Below, piece by piece: positions 22,390 to 31,960 of a stretch of 64,000 bases of DNA. Position numbers and translations under genes: made by a program. The notes beneath the pieces were generated by a model, which was not told the DNA's origin, did not search any database, and saw only the letters and a list, made by a program, of their open reading frames with translations. Each line of letters opens with the position of its first letter. Position 1 is the stretch's first letter. The stretch is taken from assembly GCA_023548195.1 (NCBI GenBank), contig JAJHZJ010000531.1, forward strand, positions 5,144,302 through 5,208,301. The letters are read 5' to 3'. This DNA is from Bettongia penicillata ogilbyi (Eukaryota > Chordata > Mammalia > Diprotodontia > Potoroidae).

Positions 22390-23095
22390 TTACCTGAAAT
22401 TATTGGCATAGTTAAAATGATGTATGGCCAATCCTATCCAATACATGGTTCCACTTGTGTACAATATGGTGGAGAAGAGACTTGCCCATAAGTCTGAAGA
22501 ATTCCATGATCAGTTTTAATTGAGAAACCAAAATCTTTCAATGTTTCTTTGCAATTAGATGAGCAACAAATGTATTTAAAGATGATCATTTGATTCTACA
22601 AGTACATGTTCTTGAAATTGTTAGGGAAGGAGTTACTTTGAAAGCATGTTAATGATATTGCAGCACCAAGAAAATATTTCAATAAATTGATTTTTAAATA
22701 AGAGTGATATAACATGGAGGAATTTTATAGGTATCTGCACTGACAAATCAGGTGACATTAATACAAGCACTATTTAAAAATATGATCACCTCAGACAATT
22801 TGGACACAACCACCTGTACCGAAAAATGTAAAGGATGAACTATGTGCAGTTTTTTCAAGTTCTTACAAGAATAACCAACTTTATTATTTAAAAAATCCCA
22901 AATCCATTGAAATTAAGACTTTGAAAATTGTGATAACATGGAGACAGAGAATAGGGCATTTCTATCACATTATGAAATTTGTTGGCTTTCTCTTGCTGAA
23001 GTACTTTGATTTTGGGATCAAGGAAAAGCCTACCATTATTATGCAAATATATTATAAAATACAAAGCACGATCAATTTTATATGAAAACTTCTCC
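22390..23095 (+). pseudogene. Decayed hAT-type transposase frame (ZBED5/SCAND3-like class)
   Basis: Forward-frame fragments in the correct order match the hAT transposase core. FNVSLQLDE is at 22537-22563, with the QLDE block that carries the first catalytic Asp in this class. ITWRNFIGICTD is at 22709-22744 (family pattern W-x-N-x-x-G-I-C-T-D). FQVLTRITNFII lies near 22850-22890, and FLSHYEICWLSLAEVL near 22960-23005 (family pattern 'LL-H-T-E-V-R-W-L-S-R-G-K-V-L'). Frameshifts and stops separate the blocks, so it cannot encode a protein. It may be a Charlie-like transposon fossil or a pseudogene of a domesticated hAT gene. No terminal repeats were found. Confidence 0.55.
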
Positions 23096-23289
23096 TGTAA
23101 CTTACAAACCCCACCTCTCTGTCTCTTTCTGTCTTGGTCCCTTTCTGTCTGTTTCTCTCTGTCTCTGTATTTCTTTTTTGGCAATCCTGCTCCTCCAATT
23201 TCATCATGATAGGAAGCTCCCACTGAGGAATGCCATCTACCAAGCTAGACTGGCACTGGCTCTACAATTTGTAATCTTTAAGAGTAGCT

Positions 23290-23395
23290 CAAGGTTCTGA
23301 GAGGTTAAGCAATTTGCTGAGGTTCTCATAGTTAACAAGTGTCAGAGGTGGTTTCTGAACCCAACCCTTCTCCCAGACTGTGAGGCCAGCTCCCA
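23290..23395 (-). mobile_element. MIR-type SINE fragment (antisense)
   Basis: AGAGGTTAAGCAATTTGCTG, AACAAGTGTCAGAGGTGGTT and CCAGACTGTGAGGCCAGCTC. Confidence 0.6.
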
Positions 23396-23504
23396 TCAAC
23401 AATGTCATTTCTGAAAAAATTCAGTTCTCTAAATAAATCAATGCATTATCCCAAAATTCTGGTGCAGTAACAAAAAAAAAACCCAAAAATTATTCATGAC
23501 AGCA

Positions 23505-23730
23505 GAAAGGGCACTGACTTTAGATTTAAGCACACTGACGTGTGCTTAAACATGCCTCTGATGTTTACTACTGGAAAAATCTACTTAAAATCCTACCTCA
23601 GATATTTCCTAAGCCCTGTGATCTTGGACAAGTCCCTTAACCTATCTCCCAAGGTTGTTGTGAGGGATAAAGATAAATAAAGTGTAATATAAATATCAGC
23701 TGATATTATTTATATACCACACATTTGGGG
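23505..23730 (+). mobile_element. MIR-type SINE carrying a palindrome
   Basis: Head-like GAAAGGGCACTGACTTTAGA, CORE TGTGATCTTGGACAAGTCCC and tail TTGTTGTGAGGGATAAAGAT. A perfect 26-bp hairpin lies at 23525-23550, where the SINE consensus has none. Confidence 0.6.
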
Positions 23731-23744
23731 GGTGGGGTGGTAAT

Positions 23745-23845
23745 CTCTTTCCTATTAAACAGTTAGCTCCTTGAGAACAGGAACTATCTCTTGCCTTTGT
23801 ATCCCTATCACTTAGTAAAATGCTTAGCACTTAATAGGTGCTTTG
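23745..23845 (+). mobile_element. L2 3' end fragment
   Basis: GTTAGCTCCTTGAGAACAGG, CTTGCCTTTGTATCCCTATC and CTTAGCACTTAATAGGTGCT. It stops just before the usual 'aataaatg' end. Confidence 0.75.
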
Positions 23846-23925
23846 ATTTGGGGATCAAGGAAGAGATTGCCATCATTTTTCTTAGCGATAATAATAAAAC
23901 ATATAAAGCAAAATCATATTAATGA
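23838..23925 (+). repeat. Partial duplicate of the hAT-like segment at 22999-23085
   Basis: GCTTTGATTTGGGGATCAAG then GAAGAGATTGCCATCATTTT against ACTTTGATTTTGGGATCAAG then GAAAAGCCTACCATTATTAT. The resemblance extends about 85 bp in the same orientation. Confidence 0.55.
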
Positions 23926-24160
23926 TTTAGTAACTCATTTAATCATTATTGACTGATTCTTTCCTCATCTTTAAAACTAGAACTGCTGTAATTTCTAACT
24001 ATCTTAGTTATATCTTAAAATGACTTTACCTTGAACATTTTTTAAACACATTGGAATTACAGTTTTAAAGAGAGAGATTGTTTTATCCAGTGGTTTCTTC
24101 ACTAAAGCCAAAACGACAAGACCCACAAGGGCCAAATTAGCATCAAATTCCAACTGGAGC
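23926..24160. other. No recognised feature
   Basis: AT-rich. It might continue the partial hAT-like copy, but no motif confirms this. Confidence 0.4.
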
Positions 24161-24164
24161 ATTT

Positions 24165-24235
24165 TTTCATATGCCTCATTTTCCTTATCTGTAAAATCAG
24201 GGGATTGGATTAGCCTCTTTCTAAAGTCTCATCCA
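24165..24235 (+). mobile_element. MIR-type SINE tail fragment
   Basis: GCCTCATTTTCCTTATCTGT then AAAATCAGGGGATTGGATTA. Confidence 0.6.
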
Positions 24236-24256
24236 CCGCAAAATCTAGGAGTCCAG

Positions 24257-24442
24257 GCAACAGGAAGCAATAAAAAGAGCATTGGCCTTGGGAGACTGGA
24301 GATGCAGATTCTAGCCCCAGATTTGCCATGTAATGACTATGTGACCCTAGGCCAGTCACTTAATCCATAGTCCTCAGTTTCATCATCAATAGAATGACAC
24401 CTAAATGATCTCTTAGAACCCCTTCCAGTTTTATGCTTCTCT
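24257..24442 (+). mobile_element. MIR/Ther-type SINE
   Basis: AAAAAGAGCATTGGCCTTGG, ACTATGTGACCCTAGGCCAG and AATGATCTCTTAGAACCCCT. Confidence 0.75.
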
Positions 24443-25099
24443 TAAGAAAAATAAGCAGAAATGATTCATATTTCAAAGTACTTTGGGGCACCTTGCATAT
24501 GATAAACTCCCTCATCTTTCTGTGCATAGCCGGAGATCGCCTTCATTGGGAAGACCACATTCCAGAGCAGGTTTGGAAAGTTTCTTGCTTTTAAGTCACA
24601 ACAGCTCCATCTAATATTACTGGCAGGCATCAGGTAACCTTTCTGAGGGAATAAAATGATGTCAGATGATCACATTTCGAAAAAAAGCACTAGTAAACAG
24701 GGGAGGTAGGGGGAAAAAAATGAGGCCCCACTTTTTCAACTGAAAAGAAATTTGGAGTTGTGCTGCCATGTTGAATTCCTTCCTCTGCTGGGAAATCTTT
24801 TGTAACTTTATTAGGCTTCTTAAATTGCTTCCTTTGACATTTTCTCTGGTGCTATTCTCATTTCACTGGCTTGGTTTTCTGATTATTAGCTAACGTTAGT
24901 AAACAACTTTCTAAACGCTACTGGAAAATGGAAGAAATACCAGAGAACATTTTCTTAGCATTTAAAGGAAGATTAATAAGGATCTTCTTTTTTGGGGGTG
25001 GGTGGGTGGAGTGGGTGTGGCTATAACAAACTATTTCTTGTTTCCATGGTGTCAACAAATAGTTTTATTTTGTCTTTCTTTTTTTCTGGATGAAATTTA
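24443..25099. other. No repeat recognised; contains a G-quadruplex motif
   Basis: At 24994-25015 four G-runs (5, 3, 3 and 3) are spaced by T, T and a six-base loop, a canonical G4 pattern on the plus strand. No gene lies near it in the window. Confidence 0.6.
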
Positions 25100-25322
25100 T
25101 AGGATCACAGTATATAGAACATAGGATTTTAGACTTAGGGAGAACCGAACCGTAGGGACCATTTAGTACATTTCTTTCATTTTATAGATAGAGACACTTG
25201 GAGCCTAAGGAAAGTCAAGCATCTTGCCCCAAATCACACATGTCATGAATAAATAGCAGAGTTCAGGTTTGAGCCCTGGTCCTCTTATTTTTAAAGTCAG
25301 TACGCCTTCTACTCCATCTATA
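25100..25322 (-). mobile_element. MIR/Ther-type SINE (antisense)
   Basis: ACATAGGATTTTAGACTTAG, CATTTTATAGATAGAGACAC, AGTTCAGGTTTGAGCCCTGG and CGCCTTCTACTCCATC. Confidence 0.7.
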
Positions 25323-25420
25323 GGGTTATGTAAATATATTAGATAAATAAATATACAATATATATAAATACATAACAGAAATAAATATAATATAAATTTA
25401 TATAAATATAAAAGTCTATC
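25323..25420. repeat. AT-rich low-complexity tract
   Basis: TAAATATA-type repeats. Confidence 0.8.
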
Positions 25421-25504
25421 TACTTTATTCATTTCCACTTCCTTTTCCATTTTTCCTGATTAAGCAACAACCTTATGGGATGGGCACTCCAGGTCTAGGA
25501 CAGG

Positions 25505-26207
25505 CCCTCATCCCCTCATGCCTTGATTATTTCAATAGCTTCCTGCTCTCCCCACTCCAGACCATCTTTTAGTCAGCCAACACAGTGAATTTCTTTTTAT
25601 TATTATTATTTTGTTTGTTTCCAGTGTTCAACAATCACTTCCATATAACTTAGATTTTTTCCCTCTCCCTCCCCCTCCTTTGCTCCTACCTCTCCCTCTG
25701 TCCTTGAGACAGCATACAATTTTATATTGGTTCTACGCATACATTCCTATTAAATACATTTTCACCTTTATCACATTGCATAGAAGAATTAAAATGAATG
25801 GGAGAAATCATAAAACAAACCAAAACATAATACAAAAGAAAATGATGTGCTACATTCTGTGATTGAATTCCATAGTTCTTTCTCTGAATGTGGAAGGCAT
25901 TTTGCCTTAAAAGACCATTGGGAATTTTTTAAGTCCTGAAGTGAAGTTTTTAAAATGCAAGTATGAGCCTGCCATCCCTCTACTTCAGTTTACTGACTCC
26001 TTTCTAAATTCCAGTGCTTTCCCCTATTAATAATGGTATTAATTATTTCCTATTTATTCCATATGTAGCTTATTTGTATATATTTGTTTGTATGTTATCT
26101 AAACTCCTTGAAGGGAGGAATTATCTTTCACCACTCTTTCTATGCCCAGTGCTTAGCAAAGTGCCTGGCACATAGTAAAGGCTTAATAAATGTTTATTGA
26201 ATTGAAT
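25505..26207 (+). mobile_element. L2 LINE 3' portion, split by antisense L1
   Basis: The left part TTGATTATTTCAATAGCTTC to CACTCCAGACCATC and the right part from GTATGAGCCTGCCATCCCTC through AACTCCTTGAAGGGAGGAAT to AATAAATGTTTATTGAATTG are collinear with one L2 copy. Confidence 0.7.
25590..25930 (-). mobile_element. L1 fragment inserted in L2 (antisense)
   Basis: TTCCAGTGTTCAACAATCAC, TATATTGGTTCTACGCATAC, GAAGAATTAAAATGAATGGG and CATAGTTCTTTCTCTGAATG are characteristic antisense L1 text in marsupials. Confidence 0.7.
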
Positions 26208-26214
26208 ATCCTTA

Positions 26215-26345
26215 ATTTAAAGATGAGGAAGCCTTGGTTGAGAGAATTTAAGACCCTTGCCTACCTGTGGCCACATAACTAGAAAACAGTTGAGTCAGGC
26301 TTCGAATCTAGTTCTCTTCTGTCTCCCAATCCTGGATTCTTCCAA
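26215..26345 (-). mobile_element. MIR-type SINE (antisense)
   Basis: TTTAAAGATGAGGAAGCCTT, CTGTGGCCACATAACTAGAA and GGCTTCGAATCTAGTTCTCT. Confidence 0.65.
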
Positions 26346-26639
26346 CAGCTTCACAGGAGAGTCTTTTCACCTCCAGCACCTCTATGTATTCATTGCCTTC
26401 TCTTTCTTGTTCAAAGTAATGAATGACTTGGTCTGAAACCTTGACTATCTTGTGACTGGGAAAAAAAATCTGTCTTAATTTCTATACTTGGGAGAATGAT
26501 AAAGGGGTTACCAGGATTTCTGTACTTACCCATAACTATTCTGGAAGACAGAAAGAAAATCTAACATGGTTTGGATGTTTGCAAAGGTTGACGTGATTTG
26601 GCTAGAATTGTTATGATAGGAAAACTGATACCCAAGAAA
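26346..26639. other. No recognised feature
   Basis: No family or coding signature identified. Confidence 0.5.
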
Positions 26640-26790
26640 AAGGCAGTGTTGTTTCATGGAAAAAACATTGAAGAGGTCCCAAAAAGTCTTGGGCTTGGGG
26701 TCCCAAGAGCTGATCTCAAATCTAGATTCTGTTATTTACTGACTGTGTGATGTAAGGCAAGTTAAGTAAACTAGAGAAATGTTTAACAAC
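26640..26790 (+). mobile_element. MIR-type SINE fragment
   Basis: TCTCAAATCTAGATTCTGTT and ACTGACTGTGTGATGTAAGG give the CORE. Head and tail are degraded. Confidence 0.5.
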
Positions 26791-26927
26791 TGACTCTCTG
26801 AAGGGGAAAAATGGTACATAACACCTCTGTACAATCTGCATCATTAACATTTTCTTCGTGATTTTATTGTCCAGATAATTAGTAAAACAATAAATAAGCA
26901 ATTTCTAGTATTTGCTGATTTCTGAGG

Positions 26928-28265
26928 CAGCAAGATGGTGCTATGTAGTATAGAGAGCTCAGTACCTGAAGTCAGGAAGTCTTATCTTTCTGAGTTCAAA
27001 TTCGACCTGAGACATAGTAGCTATGTAATCCTGGTATTGCTTCGTTAACTACACTAATGCTTTTGCCTATGTGAATCACAACAAAATGTGGCAAGTCTTC
27101 AAAGAGATGGGAGTATCAGATTATCTTAATTGTTTCCTGAGGAACATGTATGTGGGTCAAGAAGTAACAGTTAGAATTGAAAATGGAACAACTGATTGGT
27201 TTAAGATTGGGAAAGGAGAATGACAAGGCTATTATGTTATCACTTTACTTAACTTATACACAGACTACATCATGGAAAATGCCAGGCTGGATGAATCAAA
27301 AGCTGGAATTAAGGTTGCTGAGAGAAATATCAACAATCTCACATATGCAGCTGATACCACTCTGATGGCAGAAAGTGAAGAAGAATTAAGAAACCTCTTG
27401 ATGAGGTGAAAGAGGAAAATATAAAAGTTCGCTTGAAGCTCAACTTCAAAAAACCTATGATCTTAACAACTGGTTCCATCACTTCCTGGCAAATACAGGG
27501 AGAAGAAATGAAAGCAATGTCAGAGTTTATATTCTTAGACTCAAAGATCACTGCAGATAGTGACTGCAGTCATGAAATTAAAAGATACTTTTTCCTTGAA
27601 GGAAAGCTAATGCAAATCTGGACAGCATGCTACAAAGAGAGATATCACCTTGCCAACAAAGGTGCATGTAATCAAAGCTATGCTTTTTTTAGTAGTATTG
27701 TATGGCTGTGAGAGTTGGAGTATAAGGACAATTGAGTACAGCAGAATTGATGATTTGAATTGTGGTGCTGGAGAAAACTTTTGAGAGTTCCTTGGACAGC
27801 AAAGAGATAATATCAACCAATACATAATGAAATTAATTCAGGCAATTCACTGGAAGGTCAAGTGTTGAAGCTGAAATTTAAATAATTTGACCACATAATG
27901 AAAAGATGGAATTAATTAGAAAAGATACTGATGTTGGGAAAGCTTAACAGCAAAAGGAGAAGGGGATGGCAGAGGATGAAATGGATGGATGGTGTCATGG
28001 AAATGAAGAACATGAACATGGATAGATTTGAAGAGATAATGAAGGATAGACGCACCTGATGTGCTATGGTCCATGGGTGTCTCAAGAATTGGACGTGACT
28101 GAATAACAACCCTGGGGAAGTCACTAAATCTTGCTTGCCTCAGTTTCCTTATCTGTAAAATGAGCTGGAGAAGGAAATGACAAACCACTCCAGTATCTTT
28201 GCCAAGAAAACTCCAAATGGGGTAACAATGAATTGGACACAACTTAAAAGTGAATGAACAACTTG
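26928..28265 (+). mobile_element. Mar-1-type SINE split by an RTE insertion
   Basis: The 5' half (26928-27034) carries GCAGCAAGATGGTGCTATGT and CTGAGTTCAAATTCGACCTG. The 3' half (28109-28265) carries CCTGGGGAAGTCACTAAATC, TGAGCTGGAGAAGGAAATGA and ends TGAATGAACAAC. Joined across the RTE they form one nearly complete SINE. Confidence 0.88.
27035..28108 (+). mobile_element. RTE (BovB-like) LINE, 5'-truncated, 3' half of RT ORF
   Basis: Forward-frame text matches the C-terminal half of RTE/BovB ORF2: TLMAESEEELRNLL near 27358-27400, SITSWQIQGEEMKAMSEF near 27475-27530, FIFLDSKITADSDCSHEIK at 27526-27582, and SPWTARR-like text near 27790. The 3' end is GAATTGGACGTGACTGAATA then ACAAC. It is flanked by ATCCTGG (27028-27034) and ACCCTGG (28109-28115), a probable 7-bp target duplication. 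Several frameshifts show it is dead. Confidence 0.88.
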
Positions 28266-28635
28266 ACATAACCTCGAAGAAAGGTTGGGATGATGTCATC
28301 CGAGTATTAGGAGAAAAGTAAATTAGTGGAATGAGTTCTCCCATAGGTATGAAAAACTCTTCAGAATAGATGCCTCTTCAAAATAGAATTCTCTTTAACC
28401 CCAATGAATTTTGATTTAGTTGAATTTCAGGTATTTTAGCAAAGTGAAGAGAAAATACTGAGGCAGGGATTCTGTACCTGGAGAAGTTCTCTCAGTTGAT
28501 TCTTTCTTTTCATAGGTTTGATTTTTTTCCCCTTTGTCTGTTCTTTTCCCTCCAAAACTATAAGATTGCCCAGAAACTTCCAAGTTGTTATTGTTTTTTT
28601 CTCTCCACAGTGGTTCCTATGGCAGCATCGGGGGC

Positions 28636-28637
<2 letters not shown>
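28266..28637. other. No recognised feature
   Basis: Pyrimidine-rich near 28500-28610. Frames of 100 and 82 codons here run into the GA tract and are artefacts of it. Confidence 0.5.

Positions 28638-28697
<60 letters not shown>
28638..28697. repeat. (GA)n microsatellite
   Basis: About 30 uninterrupted GA units, followed by a purine-rich shoulder to about 28725. Confidence 0.95.
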
Positions 28698-28703
<6 letters not shown>

Positions 28704-29814
28704 ATAGGAGAAGAGAAAGGAAGGGCGAGTGCTGGCTACACATCAGGGGTACTTATAAATTGGTAAGTCAGGGGTGGTCTGGGTTTGTTGGAAAATGAGT
28801 CTAAAAGAATAATATGATTTCCTGTATAAAGTATTATCTTCTTTTGAAAACAAAAACAAAATATCAGAGAAGCATCTAGTTTTAAAAATAAAAAGCTCCC
28901 AGTGGGGTTGTGGAAGAACTATTGTTTTTGTTTTTTTTTTTTTTTATAAGATACTGAAAAAATAGTCCGAGTTTTGAGTGAATGACATCATCATGGCCTT
29001 TCATCCATGACCCAATGAGAGTGCAATTGGTTCTATTTCTAGATGGCCCCAAACAAGAGATCTCTTTGGTAACATTTATCTTATCAGTTGAAATTGGCAA
29101 TTAAGACTCCAAAGAGTTTGAAGGCTGCATTTAATTAGGCAGAAAACAAGATATTAATAAGAATTGTTTCTAGAGCCTCCCAAAGTGGTTTTATTGCCCA
29201 GAACAAAGAGCTCCTAGAGAGGGACCTCCTGTCCAGACCCTTATCTGGTATGTCTGTTTTGAGTGTACTTAGCCTAATGCCTGGAGGAGGGCATATTAAT
29301 CATTGGCTAGTGTCTTCAATCTCCTTTTGGGAAAACGAATGGGGGAGGAGGGAAAGATAGCAGTGAAGGAGGAGGGATTGGGGATTCCACACCCGAGTAA
29401 ACTAATTCCAGCTTGACTTTCTTAAAAGTTGATGCCAACATCGGATTAACTAGTCCTAGGGCACTTTGCTCTGGGCCAGCAACTCTGGAGATCTCAAAGC
29501 ACTGTGTAAACATGTGAGGCCTCCTTCAAAGGCCCCTGAACACAGATTTCTGCTTTTGGCAGGACTCCCAGAGACTTCAAAGGGAGTCTGGTCTGTAGAA
29601 GAGCTGTCCAGGAGCAGGAAGAAGGATAAGGAACCAGGCCAGGCACTATCATCATATTGTTTGACTTGGAGGTAGCCTAAGGGCAGAGATCAGCCCAAGT
29701 CTGTACCCTAAGAGAAGGCAGAGAAGCAGGTGATGTAGGCTGGAGTTAGTTACCTTGCCTGGGAAAGAGAAGAAGGGTAGAGTAAGAGGGCCAAACTAAT
29801 AGGAGAAAGGAAAT
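28698..29814. other. Long stretch with no recognised feature
   Basis: Contains a poly-T run at 28928-28946. Short frames at 28882-29100 and 29316-29675 have no domain or conserved signature. Confidence 0.5.
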
Positions 29815-30041
29815 TTGTTGTTCGGTCATTTCATTTGTGTCTGACTCTTCTGACTCATTTGGGGTTTTCTTGGCAAACATATCAGATTCATTTGCCATTT
29901 TCTTCTCTGGTAGATTAAATCAAACAGAGGTTATGACTTGCCCAGGGTCACACAGCTAATAACTGTCTGAAACCAGATTTCAACACAGGCCTTCCTGACT
30001 CTAGACCCAGTGTTCTATCCACTGCACCACTGAACTGCCCC
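29815..30041 (-). mobile_element. Mar-1-type CORE-SINE (antisense)
   Basis: TTGTTGTTCGGTCATTTCAT, TGACTTGCCCAGGGTCACAC and ATCCACTGCACCACTGAACT. Nearly full length. Confidence 0.88.
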
Positions 30042-30269
30042 AGAATGGAAATATTCTGAGTAAAAAATCCATATATTCTAACGTAGATCAGGATAGAAAA
30101 CAAATCTATAGTTTTTAAAATCATGTTTTGTATTTCAATTACTATTCAATATAATTGACTCCTTTTATAATCCATGCATTTCATTTTATTAATTAAAAAC
30201 ATGATTCTGAGAAGGGGACCATAGGCTTGGGGTAGATGATACAAAAAAAGTTAGAACTTCTGTTCTACA

Positions 30270-30640
30270 GCTCCCCAATCCATCATCCCCAGTGCATGAG
30301 TTTCTGTCATTTCAATGATGTAAAGACTTCACTAGGTCTTCCACACTGACTATCAAATGAAGCCCAAATTCGTTAGTTTGGGTCTCAATACACCTCTCAA
30401 ATGGGCTTCAATTTATCTTATTGGTTCTCCATCCAAACTATTTACTAATCTCCAAATGTTCTTATCCCACCTCAATAATTTTGCTTATGCTGTTCTATCA
30501 TCTGGAATACTTTTTCTTGTCACTCCCACCATATAATTCTATCAATCCTTCAAGGACCATCTCAAATACTACCTTGCCTGTGAAATTTTCTCTGATTTCC
30601 CTGGTCAAAAATGAACTTTTTCTTCTTTAAATTCTCATGA
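30270..30640 (+). mobile_element. L2 LINE 3' region
   Basis: TTGCTTATGCTGTTCTATCA, CTGGAATACTTTTTCTTGTC and CAATCCTTCAAGGACCATCT, then the 'gaaattttctctgatttccc' block. Confidence 0.7.
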
Positions 30641-30659
30641 CCCCGGAAGGAAATAATTT

Positions 30660-30815
30660 ATAAATCAAGTCAGAGTACCTGGATTCTAATCCTATTTCTA
30701 CTTCTGTGACCTTGGGTAAATTTACCTGAAATTCAGCTTCAAAAGCTTTAAGATGGAAGGATTGAACTAAGAGATGTCTAAATTTCCTTGAAGGTCTAAA
30801 ATTTATGATCCTACA
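30660..30815 (+). mobile_element. MIR/Ther-type SINE
   Basis: AGTACCTGGATTCTAATCCT, TCTGTGACCTTGGGTAAATT, then AGATGGAAGGATTGAACTAA. Confidence 0.65.
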
Positions 30816-30839
30816 TGCAGGTCGTAGAACCTAAAAAAT

Positions 30840-31015
30840 GGGAGAGACTTTAGAAGGTAGGTATCCCAATTTCTACCTTAATAAGAAGTCCTCTTCCAAG
30901 ATCTCTGACAAGCGATCCTCAAAGATACCAAGGAGGTGGGTGGGTACAAGAATACCACTAGTGAGAGGATACCCCTTACCTCTGGAATCAACTTTTAGAC
31001 AACTCGACTTATTAC
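30840..31015 (-). mobile_element. Possible CR1/L3 3' region (antisense)
   Basis: CAAGATCTCTGACAAGCGAT and TCTGGAATCAACTTTTAGAC resemble the CR1 3' region seen at 18240-18725. A 104-codon frame crossing this segment is not convincing as a gene. Confidence 0.4.
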
Positions 31016-31089
31016 CATGGGTTTCCTTTCATGGACTCCAAATCTGCACCTCTGCTACTCCTAATTCTTCCTTCTGGTTTGGTTGTTGT

Positions 31090-31230
31090 GTGTTTATCTT
31101 TCATTCTATAAGAGGACCATGTCATCAAGATGATGACAGAACTTGCAGCTGACTTTGATTTGAGTGAGGGAGTGCTGTGCAAGGTCACCAACTTCACTTT
31201 CTTCTCCTGAGCCACCTAGGTCCAGTGGCG
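31090..31230 (-). mobile_element. SINE shared-tail fragment (antisense)
   Basis: TATAAGAGGACCATGTCATC, GATTTGAGTGAGGGAGTGCT and TTCTTCTCCTGAGCCACCTA are the reverse complement of the tail seen at 51370-51500. Confidence 0.7.
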
Positions 31231-31239
31231 TGATATAAT

Positions 31240-31747
31240 AACAATATTTATAATAGTACTTTAAAATTTGCAAAACATTTTATAAATATTACCTATTTTA
31301 TCTTCACAACAACCCTGGCAGGTAGGTACTATCATCACCCCCATTTTATAGATGAGGAAATTAAGGCAGACAGAAGTTTAAGTGACTTGCGTAGGAGCAC
31401 AAAACCAGGTGGTATAAGGGGCAGCTAGATGGTGCAGTGGATAGAGTGCTGAACCTGAGGGCTGGAAGACTCATCTTTCTGAGTTCAAATCTGGCCTTGG
31501 ACATTTATTGCCTGTGTGACCCTGGGCAAGTCATTCAACTGTGCCTCAGTTTCCTCATATGTCAAATGAGCTAGAGAAGAAAATGGCAAGCTACTCCAGC
31601 ATCTGCAAAGAAAACTCCAAATGAAGTCATGAAGTGCAGGACATGACTGAGCAAAAACACAGGGCTAGTAAGTGTCTGAGGCAGATTTTGGACTGAGGTC
31701 TTCCTGACCTAAGTGCTAGGCTCTCTCCACTGTGTTACTTGGTTGCC
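31240..31747 (-). mobile_element. MIR3/Ther-type SINE (antisense), split by Mar-1
   Basis: The left part has ATTTGCAAAACATTTTATAA, ACAACAACCCTGGCAGGTAG and CCATTTTATAGATGAGGAAA. The right part (31663-31747) has GCTAGTAAGTGTCTGAGGCA and CTCTCTCCACTGTGTTACTT. Together they make one antisense SINE. Confidence 0.8.
31417..31662 (+). mobile_element. Mar-1-type CORE-SINE nested in MIR3-like SINE
   Basis: GGGGCAGCTAGATGGTGCAG to GACATGACTGAGCAAAAACA, nearly full length and one of the best preserved copies in the window. Confidence 0.92.
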
Positions 31748-31754
31748 GGTAGAT

Positions 31755-31960
31755 AGGTAACCATTTCGCTCTCTCCAGGTTCTCTGCCTTCCAAGGCTAA
31801 ACATTATTAGTTCCTCCAACCAATCTTTATGTAATATTTACTTGTGTATTCCCAACTAGATTTTAAATTCCCTGAGAGCTGCGAATGTTCATCATTATAC
31901 TTTTGTCATTGCTTTGCACAGTGTCTTATGTAGAGTAGGCATGGAATATTTGAATTTTAC
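31755..31960 (+). mobile_element. L2 3' end, preceded by possible CR1 piece
   Basis: The first 60 bp (CTCTCCAGGTTCTCTGCCTT, TTCCTCCAACCAATC) recall antisense CR1 text. The rest (TAAATTCCCTGAGAGCTGCG, CAGTGTCTTATGTAGAGTAG) recalls the L2 3' end. Confidence 0.45.

Noticed and set aside
22390..23095. A functional hAT-derived gene
   Set aside because: Frameshifts and stops separate every recognisable block.
28496..28798. Forward frames of 100 and 82 codons with Arg-Glu repeats
   Set aside because: The repeats are the (GA)n microsatellite read as codons; flanking residues show no domain.
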